Positions 1-8,706 of a DNA stretch of 64,000 bases are shown here, one piece after another. Position 1 is the first letter of the stretch. Each line of letters begins with the position of its first letter. The notes under the pieces were generated by a model that was given only the letters and a program-made list of their open reading frames with translations, ran no database searches and was not told where the DNA came from. Position numbers and translations under genes: made by a program. This DNA is from Candidatus Nitrospira allomarina (GTDB lineage Bacteria; Nitrospirota; Nitrospiria; Nitrospirales; UBA8639): positions 1,423,001 to 1,487,000 of the forward strand of contig NZ_CP116967.1 of NCBI RefSeq assembly GCF_032050975.1, written 5' to 3'.

Positions 1-1
1 T

Positions 2-637
2 AGTTTAGAGATGTCTCGTGCGCAGCTGGTTTTGCGTATGTTGAGTTCCCAGGCGTTGTTAGACTCTCATGCTCTCCGGACTGGACAGTTAACCAAACAT
101 GATTGGGTAGCCTTAACTGAGGCAGCGAGTCGGCTGGAGCAGGCCAGGATTTTCATAGACGATTCTGGAAATTTAACTCTTCAGCAAATGCGAGGGAAGG
201 CTCGACGGTTGAAAGCCGAGCATGGGTTGGACCTCCTCGTGGTCGATTATTTGCAATTGATGGAAGGGCGTGGAGATTCAGAATCTCGTCAACAAGAAAT
301 TTCGGATATTTCCCGGGCCTTGAAAGGATTGGCAAAAGAATTGAATATTCCTGTGATTGCCCTTTCTCAGTTAAGCCGGGCGGTGGAAAATCGAAAACCG
401 CCCATCCCCGTGCTGGCTGATTTGCGCGAGTCGGGTGCGATTGAGCAAGATGCCGATGTGGTGATGTTTATCTATCGCGAGGAGGTCTATGAGCCTGATA
501 CTGAGCAGAAAGGCATTGCGCAAATCCTGGTGAGAAAACATCGGAATGGACCGATTGGAGAAGTGGATCTGCAATTTCATGACCGGTATGCCAAATTTAA
601 TAACTTAACGAGAGAGAGACAGGCTGGTATAGTATAA
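2..637 (+). CDS. dnaB: Replicative DNA helicase DnaB, C-terminal part (5' end outside window)
   Basis: The reading frame is open to the left edge, and the residues before the first internal ATG (SLEMS) are those of the DnaB RecA-like core, so this is the C-terminal ~210 residues of a gene that begins outside the window. DnaB is the hexameric ATP-driven helicase of the replication fork. Visible family marks are the Walker B strand and following segment ([10 protein letters not shown]), the [10 protein letters not shown] segment, the [13 protein letters not shown] stretch and the KHRNGPIG arginine-finger region. The stop is followed by 22 bases before the next gene. Identity is secure; only the start is missing. 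Confidence 0.96.
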   Translation, partial: SLEMSRAQLVLRMLSSQALLDSHALRTGQLTKHDWVALTEAASRLEQARIFIDDSGNLTLQQMRGKARRLKAEHGLDLLVVDYLQLMEGRGDSESRQQEISDISRALKGLAKELNIPVIALSQLSRAVENRKPPIPVLADLRESGAIEQDADVVMFIYREEVYEPDTEQKGIAQILVRKHRNGPIGEVDLQFHDRYAKFNNLTRERQAGIV

Positions 638-659
638 AGAAATTGTTGAGGGACGGTAT

Positions 660-2471
660 ATGAATTCTACAACTGTGCAAGCTATGGCGAAGAAGGTTAG
701 GTCAGGACGGACATTCCCAATGTGGTTGGGTCGTCTGAGAACCCTTTTGTGGGGAATTCCACTGCTGGTGGTGTCCTGCGGGACAGCTCCCCCTCCCACT
801 TTGAATGGACAGGAAGCGTCCATGGCGACGCGGGAAACTGTCCACCCTCAGGCCTACTATCACTTCCTTCGAGGTTCCCTTGCCGAGTTGAATAACAATG
901 CCACAACAGCTTTAGAGGAATACCAGGCAGGTATGGCATTTGACGGGAATTCGAATTTTTTGAAATTTCGCCTTGCCAAACTGCACTTCTCGATGTCGCA
1001 TCTGACTGAAGCCGTGGACCTAGCAAAACAAATCCCTGTGTCGGAAATTTCTCAGGCGGCAATGTTTTTCGATTTGGCGAAAATTTTTGCCGGGGGAGGG
1101 GATATCGGACGGGCCGTGGAAATTTTGTCTGAAGGGGAACGACACTTTCCTCAGGATGAACGGATATACATTTCTCATGGGACTCTTTTGTTAAATATCA
1201 AAGAGCTTCAAATGGCTGAAAATGTATTCCATGATTTATTGGTTCATGTCCCGGGCTCCGCTGAAGCCCATTATTATTTGGGGGTGATTGCTCTGGAGGC
1301 GAAAACGAAACAAGAAGCCAAGGAACATTTTCAGGACGCCATTGCTCTTCATCCCACCTTTGAAAGGGCGTACCTGAAGTTAGTGGCCATTTCCGAAGAA
1401 GCAGAGGAGCCCCAGGTGGCTATTGACCTTTTGGAGCGCTACTTGATTGAAGTAAATCCGCATCACCGGGAATTCCGGTTGCGTGTTATTCGGCTGTATA
1501 TTGGCCAACATAACACGGACAAGGCTTTGGACCATTTGGATTATTTTCTTCAGCAAAACCCAGATGATTTGCATGCGCAGATTCTTAAGGCTCAAATTTA
1601 TGGTGAAATGGGGAATTTCCCAGCTGCAATTGAGCAGTTGAACGCCATCTTGCGCGTGAGACCTAACGAATTGCGCGTTCGCGACTTTCTGGGATTGTTA
1701 TATGAGGAAGTGAAGGATTATGAGCGCGCGATTCAGGCCTATCGAACGAATGTCCAAATGGACGACACTTTTTTTGATAGTATTCTGCATTTAGGCTTTG
1801 TGTCCTATCGGTTAAAACGCAACCAGGAAGCTCTCTCGTATTTGGATCAGGCCGTTAGCCTCAATCCTAAGCGGCCGGAGCCATATTTATTACTGGGGCT
1901 GACCCATTTTCAAATGGAAGAATATCACAAGGCCAAGGCCAGATTAGAGGAGGGTATTCACCATGACCCCTCAAATGCCGAACTCCATTTTAATTTAGGC
2001 ACGGTCTATGACAAATTAGACCATTTCGATAATGTGGTTCGGGAAATGGAACAGGCTTTGGAGTTGGATCCGGAACATGCGGATGCCTTGAATTATTTGG
2101 GGTATAGCTATGCCGATCGTGGCATCAAGGGGGAGCAGGCCTTGTCCCTTACGCAACGTGCCGTCGCCTTAAAACCGAATAATGGGTATTACGTAGATAG
2201 TTTAGCTTGGGCACTCTATAAGCTGGGACGTATTGAAGAAGCACTGGAAACGATTCAACGAGCGGTCTCTTTAGTGTCCGATGATCCTGTTATTTATGAA
2301 CATTTGGGGGATATTTTCTTAAAGCAAGACGAGCGAAATAAGGCACGAGAGGCCTGGCTTCATTCACTGCAACTCGATTCAACAAATAAGTTGCTGGGCA
2401 AGCGGTTTCGTGAGGCCGGTTTTGGGGAGCCGATTCCTACCCTTTCCCATCAGTCTACCCTGGCTCCCTAG
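660..2471 (+). CDS. TPR-repeat lipoprotein
   Basis: 603 residues. A basic N-terminus is followed by a hydrophobic stretch ending in a lipobox (LVVSC, Cys40), so the product is probably a lipid-anchored periplasmic or outer-membrane protein. The rest is a nearly continuous array of tetratricopeptide repeats (for example PNNGYYVDSLAWALYKLGR and ALELDPEHADALNYLGY), a protein-protein scaffold fold. The ATG at 660 follows a GAGGGA ribosome-binding site; an internal ATG at 684 would also keep the signal. Partners are not deducible from sequence. It lies between dnaB and a pilin-like gene, so a role in pilus or envelope assembly is possible but only a guess. Confidence 0.85.
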   Translation: MNSTTVQAMAKKVRSGRTFPMWLGRLRTLLWGIPLLVVSCGTAPPPTLNGQEASMATRETVHPQAYYHFLRGSLAELNNNATTALEEYQAGMAFDGNSNFLKFRLAKLHFSMSHLTEAVDLAKQIPVSEISQAAMFFDLAKIFAGGGDIGRAVEILSEGERHFPQDERIYISHGTLLLNIKELQMAENVFHDLLVHVPGSAEAHYYLGVIALEAKTKQEAKEHFQDAIALHPTFERAYLKLVAISEEAEEPQVAIDLLERYLIEVNPHHREFRLRVIRLYIGQHNTDKALDHLDYFLQQNPDDLHAQILKAQIYGEMGNFPAAIEQLNAILRVRPNELRVRDFLGLLYEEVKDYERAIQAYRTNVQMDDTFFDSILHLGFVSYRLKRNQEALSYLDQAVSLNPKRPEPYLLLGLTHFQMEEYHKAKARLEEGIHHDPSNAELHFNLGTVYDKLDHFDNVVREMEQALELDPEHADALNYLGYSYADRGIKGEQALSLTQRAVALKPNNGYYVDSLAWALYKLGRIEEALETIQRAVSLVSDDPVIYEHLGDIFLKQDERNKAREAWLHSLQLDSTNKLLGKRFREAGFGEPIPTLSHQSTLAP

Positions 2472-2871
2472 GTTCTCGTCATTCTAGATATTTCGCTGTG
2501 ATTTAGCCAATAAATTTATCAAGTGATACCTCCAGTTCATTATAAAAGGTGGTATGAGCCTTCTTGATAGGTTCCATGTCTGATTCATTTTCAGCCGCTG
2601 ATTCTTAAGATTTGCTTTCTTTCTGGCGAATAATCTAGTCACGCCTTTTTGTATTTGCCTTGCATGACGATGTGGCCCTCCATTTTCTGTGTCCCTGAAA
2701 TGGTCCGTTATATGAATTTGGTGACATTTAATGCCGTTTTATTGCCGTCTTTAAGGCTGTGTTAATTATCAGTGGAGCCCTGGCTACTTGAGAAGACCAG
2801 GTGTACCATCATCCGAGGGTGAGATACTTAACAATCTGTTGGAGGATAGTTCTCCATGGAGGATTCGTAGG
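2472..2871. other. Intergenic region before the pilin gene
   Basis: About 400 bases without a convincing gene. It carries the nested hairpin at 2517-2569 and presumably the pilin promoter. I looked for a sigma-54 type GG-N10-GC element, common before pilin genes, and did not find a clean one. Confidence 0.5.
2517..2569. repeat. Nested inverted repeat downstream of the TPR lipoprotein
   Basis: Outer arms TATCAAG (2517-2523) and CTTGATA (2563-2569) enclose inner arms ATACCTCC (2526-2533) and GGTGGTAT (2548-2555), which pair with one mismatch. No T-run follows, so it is not a standard intrinsic terminator. It could shield the 3' end of the upstream transcript or act as a weak terminator. Confidence 0.45.
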
Positions 2872-3318
2872 ATGCCGACTCAACTCAATGAACAAAAGGG
2901 TTTCAGTTTAACGGAGCTGATGATCGTGGTGGCAATTATTGGAATTTTGGCGACGATAGCCATTCCAAATTTTTTGCGTTACCAGGCGAAGGCCAAGCAA
3001 ACAGAGGCCAAAAGCAATTTGGTGGCAATCCATACCGCAGAAATTGCCTATTTTGCTGAAAATAATGGATATATAGACGATTTTAATGCAATTGGGTTTG
3101 GCATGAGTGGGTCTTCGCAGCGATATTTTTATAAAATCGGCAATGCCAATCTTGGAACTTTACCTCCCGGGTGTACCGACCCGAATTTGGATTCTGTGAG
3201 TGCATTAGGCTTTACGGCGGTTGCCATTGGAAACATTGATGGAGACGCAACCTGCGACGTGTGGACAATTAATGAGGGAAAGGTCATCACGAATGTGACA
3301 AATGATGTGTCTTCCTAG
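2872..3318 (+). CDS. Type IV pilin-like protein (prepilin)
   Basis: 148-residue prepilin. The start at 2872 is chosen because GGAGG lies at 2858-2862 and the product then has a standard 10-residue leader (MPTQLNEQKG) before the processing site G|FSLTELMIVV, with the conserved Glu at mature position 5. The following hydrophobic segment (IIGILATIAIPNF) is the N-methylated assembly helix. Two cysteines near the C-terminus (in PPGCTD and ATCDVW) could form the usual disulfide loop. PilD-type peptidase would process it. It may be a major pilin (PilA-like) or a type II secretion pseudopilin; no assembly genes are nearby to decide. An upstream extension of 28 codons is open but lacks family features. 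Confidence 0.9.
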   Translation: MPTQLNEQKGFSLTELMIVVAIIGILATIAIPNFLRYQAKAKQTEAKSNLVAIHTAEIAYFAENNGYIDDFNAIGFGMSGSSQRYFYKIGNANLGTLPPGCTDPNLDSVSALGFTAVAIGNIDGDATCDVWTINEGKVITNVTNDVSS

Positions 3319-3426
3319 CGTTGTTGTATCAGAGCGCAATGCATTCAACGGAAACCAACTCAAGAAAAGTTGATTTTCCCCGAACTTAAACTGAATCGGT
3401 TAACGTGACCTCAGGAGGGGGCAACA

Positions 3427-4734
3427 GTGGACATACTCGAAAAAATAAAAAATCGGTCGGCCAAAGTTGGAGTGATTGGATTGGGCTATGTGGGGCTTCC
3501 CTTAGCCGTTCTTCAAGCTAAAGCGGGGTACCATGTATTTGGGGTGGATGAAGTGGTAGCCAAAGTTGAAATGGTAAATCAAGGGCGTAATTATATTTTG
3601 GATGTGGTGGACTCTGAGTTACAAGGAGTCGTAGAGCAAAAAAAACTACAGGCGACAACTGATTTCTCCGTGTTGCGACAGTGCGATGTCATACTTATCT
3701 GTGTGCCGACTCCTCTTACCAAAAATAAAGAACCGGATATCTCGGCGATTGTGAAAGTTCTTGGGCATCTTGCCGATTATTCACATCCGAATATGCTCGT
3801 TGTGTTAGAAAGTACAACCTATCCAGGAACAACCGAGGAGGTCATTTTACCTGCTTTGACAGCAAAAGGTTTAACGGCTGGAAAAGATCTCTTTGTCGCA
3901 TTTTCGCCAGAACGGGTTGATCCCGGAAATGCAGAGTTTAAGACTCATAATACCTTTAAATTGGTGGGTGGTGTTACCAAAGTTTGCGGGGAAGTTGCCA
4001 AAGCCTTTTATGAACAATCCATCGTGAAAATCTTTCCTCTCAGCTCTCCACGTGTTGCGGAAATGGCGAAGGTCTTTGAAAATGTTTTTCGCTCAGTGAA
4101 TATTGCATTAGTGAATGAGCTCACTTTGTTGTGTGACCGGATGAATATAAATGTTTATGAAGTGATTGATGCCGCAGCCACAAAAAACTTTGGCTTCATG
4201 CCTTTTTATCCTGGCCCTGGTGTGGGTGGACATTGCATTCCCCTGGATCCATACTACCTAGCATGGAAATCAAAAGAGTATGATGTCCATACCAGGTTCA
4301 TTGAACTGGCTGGTGAGATCAATGAAAATATGCCCTATTTCGTAATGAATAAGGTTCAGCGGATTTTAAATCAACGAGGTAAATGCTTGAAAGATTCAAT
4401 CATTTTTGTGTTGGGAGTAACCTATAAGGCCGACATTGAAGATCCACGTGAATCGCCTGCTACAAAAGTCATGGAACTATTGCAACATGAAGGAGCAGCT
4501 TTGCAATATTCAGACCCCTTTACTCCTTCCATTATTATTCAAGGAAAGGAATATAAATCTCAACAGATAAACCCTGAATTGTTAAAACGCAGTGCGTGCG
4601 CTCTGATTTTGACCGCGCATTCTGCTTTTGATTACCAGTTGATTGTTGAGCACGCTCCCGTGGTATTTGATACCCGTAACGGAACTCGTCAGGTGAAGCA
4701 TCACCGTGATCGTATTGTGCTGCTTTCAACCTAA
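3427..4734 (+). CDS. UDP-sugar (N-acetylhexosamine-type) dehydrogenase
   Basis: 435 residues, GTG start behind a strong GGAGGGGG site. The N-terminal Rossmann motif GVIGLGYVGLPLA binds NAD; the central and C-terminal UDP-glucose/GDP-mannose dehydrogenase domains follow. The catalytic cysteine lies in GPGVGGHCIPLDPYYL, the form typical of the WecC/WbpA/TviB group that oxidises UDP-N-acetyl-hexosamines at C6 to uronic acids, rather than the Ugd group. The product would feed surface polysaccharide or LPS synthesis. The gene stands alone, ended by the hairpin at 4789-4815. Exact substrate (GlcNAc or ManNAc form) cannot be decided here. Confidence 0.9.
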   Translation: MDILEKIKNRSAKVGVIGLGYVGLPLAVLQAKAGYHVFGVDEVVAKVEMVNQGRNYILDVVDSELQGVVEQKKLQATTDFSVLRQCDVILICVPTPLTKNKEPDISAIVKVLGHLADYSHPNMLVVLESTTYPGTTEEVILPALTAKGLTAGKDLFVAFSPERVDPGNAEFKTHNTFKLVGGVTKVCGEVAKAFYEQSIVKIFPLSSPRVAEMAKVFENVFRSVNIALVNELTLLCDRMNINVYEVIDAAATKNFGFMPFYPGPGVGGHCIPLDPYYLAWKSKEYDVHTRFIELAGEINENMPYFVMNKVQRILNQRGKCLKDSIIFVLGVTYKADIEDPRESPATKVMELLQHEGAALQYSDPFTPSIIIQGKEYKSQQINPELLKRSACALILTAHSAFDYQLIVEHAPVVFDTRNGTRQVKHHRDRIVLLST

Positions 4735-4762
4735 GGAGCGTTTCAATACTAAACACATCGGC

Positions 4763-4791
4763 TTGACAGTCTTACTGTATTTAGTTATAAA
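4763..4791 (+). promoter_or_regulatory. Sigma-70 promoter for shc
   Basis: TTGACA at 4763-4768 and TATAAA at 4786-4791 with a 17-base spacer, close to consensus. Predicted start is near 4797-4799, about 100 bases before shc. It overlaps the upstream terminator (see 4789-4815). Confidence 0.65.
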
Positions 4792-4815
4792 GCCCTGTTT
4801 AAGCAGGGCTTTTTT
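4789..4815 (+). terminator. Intrinsic terminator of the UDP-sugar dehydrogenase gene
   Basis: Arms AAAGCCCTG / CAGGGCTTT around a short loop, followed directly by a T-run (4810-4815). It lies 55 bases after the stop at 4734. A transcript starting from the overlapping promoter at 4763-4791 would lack most of the left arm and so escape termination. Confidence 0.85.
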
Positions 4816-4898
4816 GTGTCTTGTGAATCTCTCATTTGTTGGCAGCACTCCCCCCAAAATTGCATTATCAAAAGTTGAATCGCTGAAAGACCTACCGC

Positions 4899-7067
4899 AT
4901 GAAGTTGCTCAAGCAATTCTTAGTACGGTTATCGGGGAATATCTTTGAGACCCTGAATCCAAAGTTGGGACCCTATCGTGTAAAGCAAAAGCCACCGCCC
5001 CTTAAGCTGGTTTCCCATAACCTTCATCCGGAGGTTTCTCAGGATCGTACCCTCCAACGAACAGCCAATCTTGGCCATATGAGTGCTCTGGAATCAGCTC
5101 TTCAAAAAGGGGAAGACTGGTTACTGAACATGCAAGATCCTGAACAGGGATTTTGGGTTGAGGAGTTGGAAGCGGATACGACCCTGACCTCTGAGTATGT
5201 GATGCTTCGACGGTTTCTGGATGTGGTTGATCTGGATCGAGAGCGGAAAGCTATTCGGTATTTACTTCATACTCATCTCGAGGATGGGGGTTGGCCCATT
5301 TTTTTCGGAGGGCCTGCAGATATCAGTGCATCTGTAAAGGCCTATTTTGCGCTTAAGCTGGCAGGGGTTTCTCCTGATGAGCCCGTGATGCAACGTGCGA
5401 GAAGTTTCATCCTCGGCAAGGGTGGTGTCGTTCAGGCCAATGTCTTCACCAAAATCACCTTAGCATTATTCGGGCAATATGATTGGCGCGGGATACCGTG
5501 TATGCCTCCAGAAATATTTTTAGCCCCTCAATGGTTTTATTTTAATTTATATGCCGTTTCATATTGGTCCCGTGCAGTCATTATCCCGCTTTTAATTATT
5601 TTTGCCCATCGACCTATGTGCACCATCTCCAAGGAACAAGGGATTGATGAACTTTTTCTTCAGCCTCGTCAGGAGGTGGACTATGCTCATGTGCCACCGT
5701 TGCACAGGGATTCCACCCTGATAAGCTGGCGGAATTTTTTTGTTTGGGTCGATGGGCTGCTTCGTTTATATGAGGCCTATCACATAAAGGCCCTCCGGAA
5801 AAAAGCTTTGAGTAGCGTACAGTCTTGGATGCTTGAACATATGGGTGGAGAGGGAGGATTGGGAGCCATCTATCCGGCAATGGCCTATTCGGTTTTTGCC
5901 CTTCGAGCTTTGGGATACTCTACCGATCATCCGTTGGTTCAAAAAGCATTGAGGGAAATAGAAGCACTTGAAATTTACTCGAATCCCGGTAATACCCCAA
6001 CGCCCACTATGCTGCATTTACAGCCTTGTCATTCTCCAGTTTGGGATACAGCCTTGACGATTAATGCGTTGATCGAACGGGGCCTTGCGCTGGACCATTC
6101 CTCATTGCAACATGCGGATGCTTGGTTGCGAGCCCGTCAGTGTCAAAAAGTAGGAGATTGGGCGGTGTCGGCTCCAAAAGCTCGGGCTGGTGGATGGGCG
6201 TTCCAATTTGAAAATGAATGGTATCCCGATGTCGATGATACCGCGGCTGTGGTGACGGGGTTGGCCAAGATTAATTCTGCCGACGTGTTCGGTTCAGATG
6301 AGGTCCTTCAACGAGGGTTCCGATGGGCTTTGGCGTTACAGGGGTCAGATGGTGGTTGGGGCGCATATGATAAGGATAACAATAAATTAATTTTTAACAA
6401 GATTCCTTTTGCGGATCATCAGGCTCTTTTGGATCCCAGTACGGCCGATTTAACCGGTCGCTGCTTGGAAATGTTAGGAACGTTAGGGTACGACCAGTCT
6501 CACCCTGCCGTGAACCCCGCAATTGAGTTCTTACGCAAGGAGCAAGAGCCAAACGGAAGTTGGTATGGCCGATGGGGGGTCAATTATATTTATGGGACGT
6601 GGTGTGTCCTTTCAGGCCTTCGTGCAATAGGCATTGATATGACGGTGCCGTGGATCCAGCAGGCAGTGATTTGGCTAGAGTCCGTTCAGAACTCTGATGG
6701 GGGTTGGGGGGAATCCTGTGATTCCTACGCTGATGTGGAGAAGGCCGGGCGAGGAGAAAGTGCCGCATCTCAAACCGCCTGGGCCCTCATGGCCCTGCTT
6801 CAAGCTGGAGAATCGGACTCCATAAGTGTTGTCAGGGGAGTCAATTGGCTCATTCGCCATCAACGTGAGAATGGAGTTTGGGATGAGCCGTTTCATACGG
6901 GTACCGGGTTCCCCAGGGTCTTTTATTTACGGTATCATGGGTATTTTAAATATTTCCCCATCTGGGCCCTGGGTATGTACCGGAATGTAAAAATAACCGG
7001 GGAAGCAAGGGCCGATCAATTACGAAAGGCCGCCCAAGTGGCCAGACGCCAGAGTAAGCTTGTGTAA
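4899..7067 (+). CDS. shc: Squalene-hopene cyclase
   Basis: 722 residues. Cyclises squalene to hopene, the first committed step to hopanoids, at the inner face of the membrane. The acidic catalytic motif DVDDTA is at residues 444-449 (the DxDD protonation site). Several QW-type repeats are visible (for example DGGWGAYD, NSDGGWGES, QEPNGSWYGRWG). It is longer than the ~630-residue Alicyclobacillus enzyme because of an N-terminal extension, and begins about 100 bases after its own predicted promoter. hpnG follows 63 bases after its stop, and hpnH and two MEP-pathway genes are within 10 kb, which supports the hopanoid role. No hpnC-D-E squalene synthesis genes are in the window. Confidence 0.96.
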   Translation: MKLLKQFLVRLSGNIFETLNPKLGPYRVKQKPPPLKLVSHNLHPEVSQDRTLQRTANLGHMSALESALQKGEDWLLNMQDPEQGFWVEELEADTTLTSEYVMLRRFLDVVDLDRERKAIRYLLHTHLEDGGWPIFFGGPADISASVKAYFALKLAGVSPDEPVMQRARSFILGKGGVVQANVFTKITLALFGQYDWRGIPCMPPEIFLAPQWFYFNLYAVSYWSRAVIIPLLIIFAHRPMCTISKEQGIDELFLQPRQEVDYAHVPPLHRDSTLISWRNFFVWVDGLLRLYEAYHIKALRKKALSSVQSWMLEHMGGEGGLGAIYPAMAYSVFALRALGYSTDHPLVQKALREIEALEIYSNPGNTPTPTMLHLQPCHSPVWDTALTINALIERGLALDHSSLQHADAWLRARQCQKVGDWAVSAPKARAGGWAFQFENEWYPDVDDTAAVVTGLAKINSADVFGSDEVLQRGFRWALALQGSDGGWGAYDKDNNKLIFNKIPFADHQALLDPSTADLTGRCLEMLGTLGYDQSHPAVNPAIEFLRKEQEPNGSWYGRWGVNYIYGTWCVLSGLRAIGIDMTVPWIQQAVIWLESVQNSDGGWGESCDSYADVEKAGRGESAASQTAWALMALLQAGESDSISVVRGVNWLIRHQRENGVWDEPFHTGTGFPRVFYLRYHGYFKYFPIWALGMYRNVKITGEARADQLRKAAQVARRQSKLV

Positions 7068-7130
7068 TTTCGGTCCTGACTGCCTACCTTTTGCATATTT
7101 CCCATTTCCCGATGATGGCAGGAGCCTCCT

Positions 7131-7934
7131 CTGACCAAAATCGTCATATTGACTGCAACCCATGTAGAGTTTAACGCTGTTGGCCGGACTCTTCCCCGTG
7201 TGTGCTCTGCCAATCTCCCAGGGTATGCTGGCTTAGAGAGTCAGGGCGCTTCAACCCATGTCTTATTAGTGAAGACGGGAATAGGTCCAGGAAAGGCTGA
7301 AAGGGTTACCCGGCAAATTTTAGAGAGCGAAGCATGGGATGTCGTCATTTCTACCGGTTTTGCCGGTGCTCTCAATTCTTCCCCAATCGGATCGCTGGTG
7401 GTCGGGCAAGAGGTTCTCTTGGGGCAGTCTACAGAGATGTTCTCTGATTCTGATCTGCAACGAATTGTGTGTCATCCTGAGTGGGTCAAGGCGGCATTAA
7501 GGGTCCCATTGACGGATGGGTGCCTTCTTCAAGTTGGTCGGTTTGTAACGACGGATCGAGTGCTGACACAGGCTACACAAAAACGTATTCTGGGGGAACG
7601 GACCGGAGCGATGGCTGTAGATATGGAGAGTGGAGCGATAGGCGAAGTGGCGAAGCAGTTTGGTTTCCCTTTTTTGATTATTCGTGCGATATCTGATGGT
7701 ATTAACGAGGATTTACCGGTAGACTTCAATATGTTTCTCAAGCCATTTGGGTGGGTTGGGGGTATAGGACAGGTCCTATCCTCACCTCGATGTTGGAAGG
7801 GATTTTTTCGTTTGTATCGGCATTCGAGGCAGGCCGGAATCCAACTTTCTAGTTTTTTTGAAAATTTTTTCCCGATTGTTTCAGCTCAAACTTTCTCCAT
7901 GGCCATCAATAAATCTGGCGCAGAAATTCCATGA
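7131..7934 (+). CDS. hpnG: Adenosylhopane nucleosidase (HpnG-type phosphorylase)
   Basis: About 267 residues of the MTA/SAH nucleosidase-purine phosphorylase fold. HpnG removes adenine from adenosylhopane to give ribosylhopane. Family marks: the first strand KIVILTAT, VISTGFAGAL, and the C-terminal AVDMESGAIG plus IRAISDG, which hold the ribose/base site. Frame analysis shows conserved first-strand residues before the first common start (TTG 7149); the only upstream start-like codon after the in-frame stop is CTG 7131, six bases after AGGAG (7120-7124), so a CTG start is likely. It follows shc and overlaps mlaE by four bases (ATGA), indicating translational coupling. Function rests on family plus context. 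Confidence 0.87.
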   Translation: MTKIVILTATHVEFNAVGRTLPRVCSANLPGYAGLESQGASTHVLLVKTGIGPGKAERVTRQILESEAWDVVISTGFAGALNSSPIGSLVVGQEVLLGQSTEMFSDSDLQRIVCHPEWVKAALRVPLTDGCLLQVGRFVTTDRVLTQATQKRILGERTGAMAVDMESGAIGEVAKQFGFPFLIIRAISDGINEDLPVDFNMFLKPFGWVGGIGQVLSSPRCWKGFFRLYRHSRQAGIQLSSFFENFFPIVSAQTFSMAINKSGAEIP

Positions 7935-8698
7935 TATTATTGCAACAAATTGGGAAACGGACTCTTTTCTTGATAGAAGAAATGGGGGCCATGTTTGTGT
8001 TTTTGATACGGACGTTTGGATGGTTGTTCCGACCACCGGTGAGAATCGCTCAAATTATCAAGCAAATGCATTTTGTGGGATTCAAGTCTTCTTTTGTTGT
8101 GATTCTGACGGCGTTATTTACCGGAATGGTGTTAGCGCTTCAAGGGTACTATTCCCTGAGGAAGTTTGGTTCTGAAGGTTTGCTAGGGTCTGCGGTGGCG
8201 ATAAGTATGATCCGTGAGCTAGGTCCGGTATTAGCGTCATTGATGGTGACGGCTCGCGCGGGATCAGCCATGACCGCAGAAATTGGAATTATGCGTATTA
8301 CCGAGCAAATTGACGCATTGGAGACTATGGCAATCAATTCCTTGCAGTATTTGATTACTCCCAAGGTTGTTGCGTCGCTTATTTCGGTGCCCTTGTTGGT
8401 TGCTATGTTTGACGTGGTGGGAATATGGGGAGGGTATCTGGTTGGGGTCAAGTTGCTCGGAGTCAGCGGGGGATCCTATTGGAGTTCAATCGAATCAGCG
8501 GTGGAATGGAAAGATGTTTATGGGGGGATCTTAAAGTCGATTAGTTTTGGCCTGATTATCAGCTGGGTCTGCTGCTATAAAGGGTATTACACGAGAATGA
8601 GTGCCGAGGGTTTAGGGAAAGCTACCACTGAATCTGTGGTCTTGGCGGCAGTTCTTATTTTGGTGTGGGACTATTTTTTAACCTCCGTCCTTATGTAA
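7931..8698 (+). CDS. mlaE: MlaE-type ABC transporter permease
   Basis: 255 residues with five or so hydrophobic segments. It is the membrane subunit of the Mla/Ttg2 phospholipid-trafficking ABC system. The signature stretch EQIDALETMAINSLQYLITPK and the preceding MVTARAGSAMTAEIG are typical of MlaE. Its ATG overlaps the hpnG stop, and the ATPase, MCE and MlaC genes follow, so hopanoid processing and lipid transport genes are in one transcription unit. The substrate could be phospholipid, hopanoid or both; sequence cannot tell. Confidence 0.93.
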   Translation: MILLQQIGKRTLFLIEEMGAMFVFLIRTFGWLFRPPVRIAQIIKQMHFVGFKSSFVVILTALFTGMVLALQGYYSLRKFGSEGLLGSAVAISMIRELGPVLASLMVTARAGSAMTAEIGIMRITEQIDALETMAINSLQYLITPKVVASLISVPLLVAMFDVVGIWGGYLVGVKLLGVSGGSYWSSIESAVEWKDVYGGILKSISFGLIISWVCCYKGYYTRMSAEGLGKATTESVVLAAVLILVWDYFLTSVLM

Positions 8699-8706
8699 CG
8701 TTACGT

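Noticed and set aside
7858-8175. 105-codon + frame overlapping hpnG and mlaE
   Set aside because: Both overlapped genes have clear family matches in their own frames; this frame has none.
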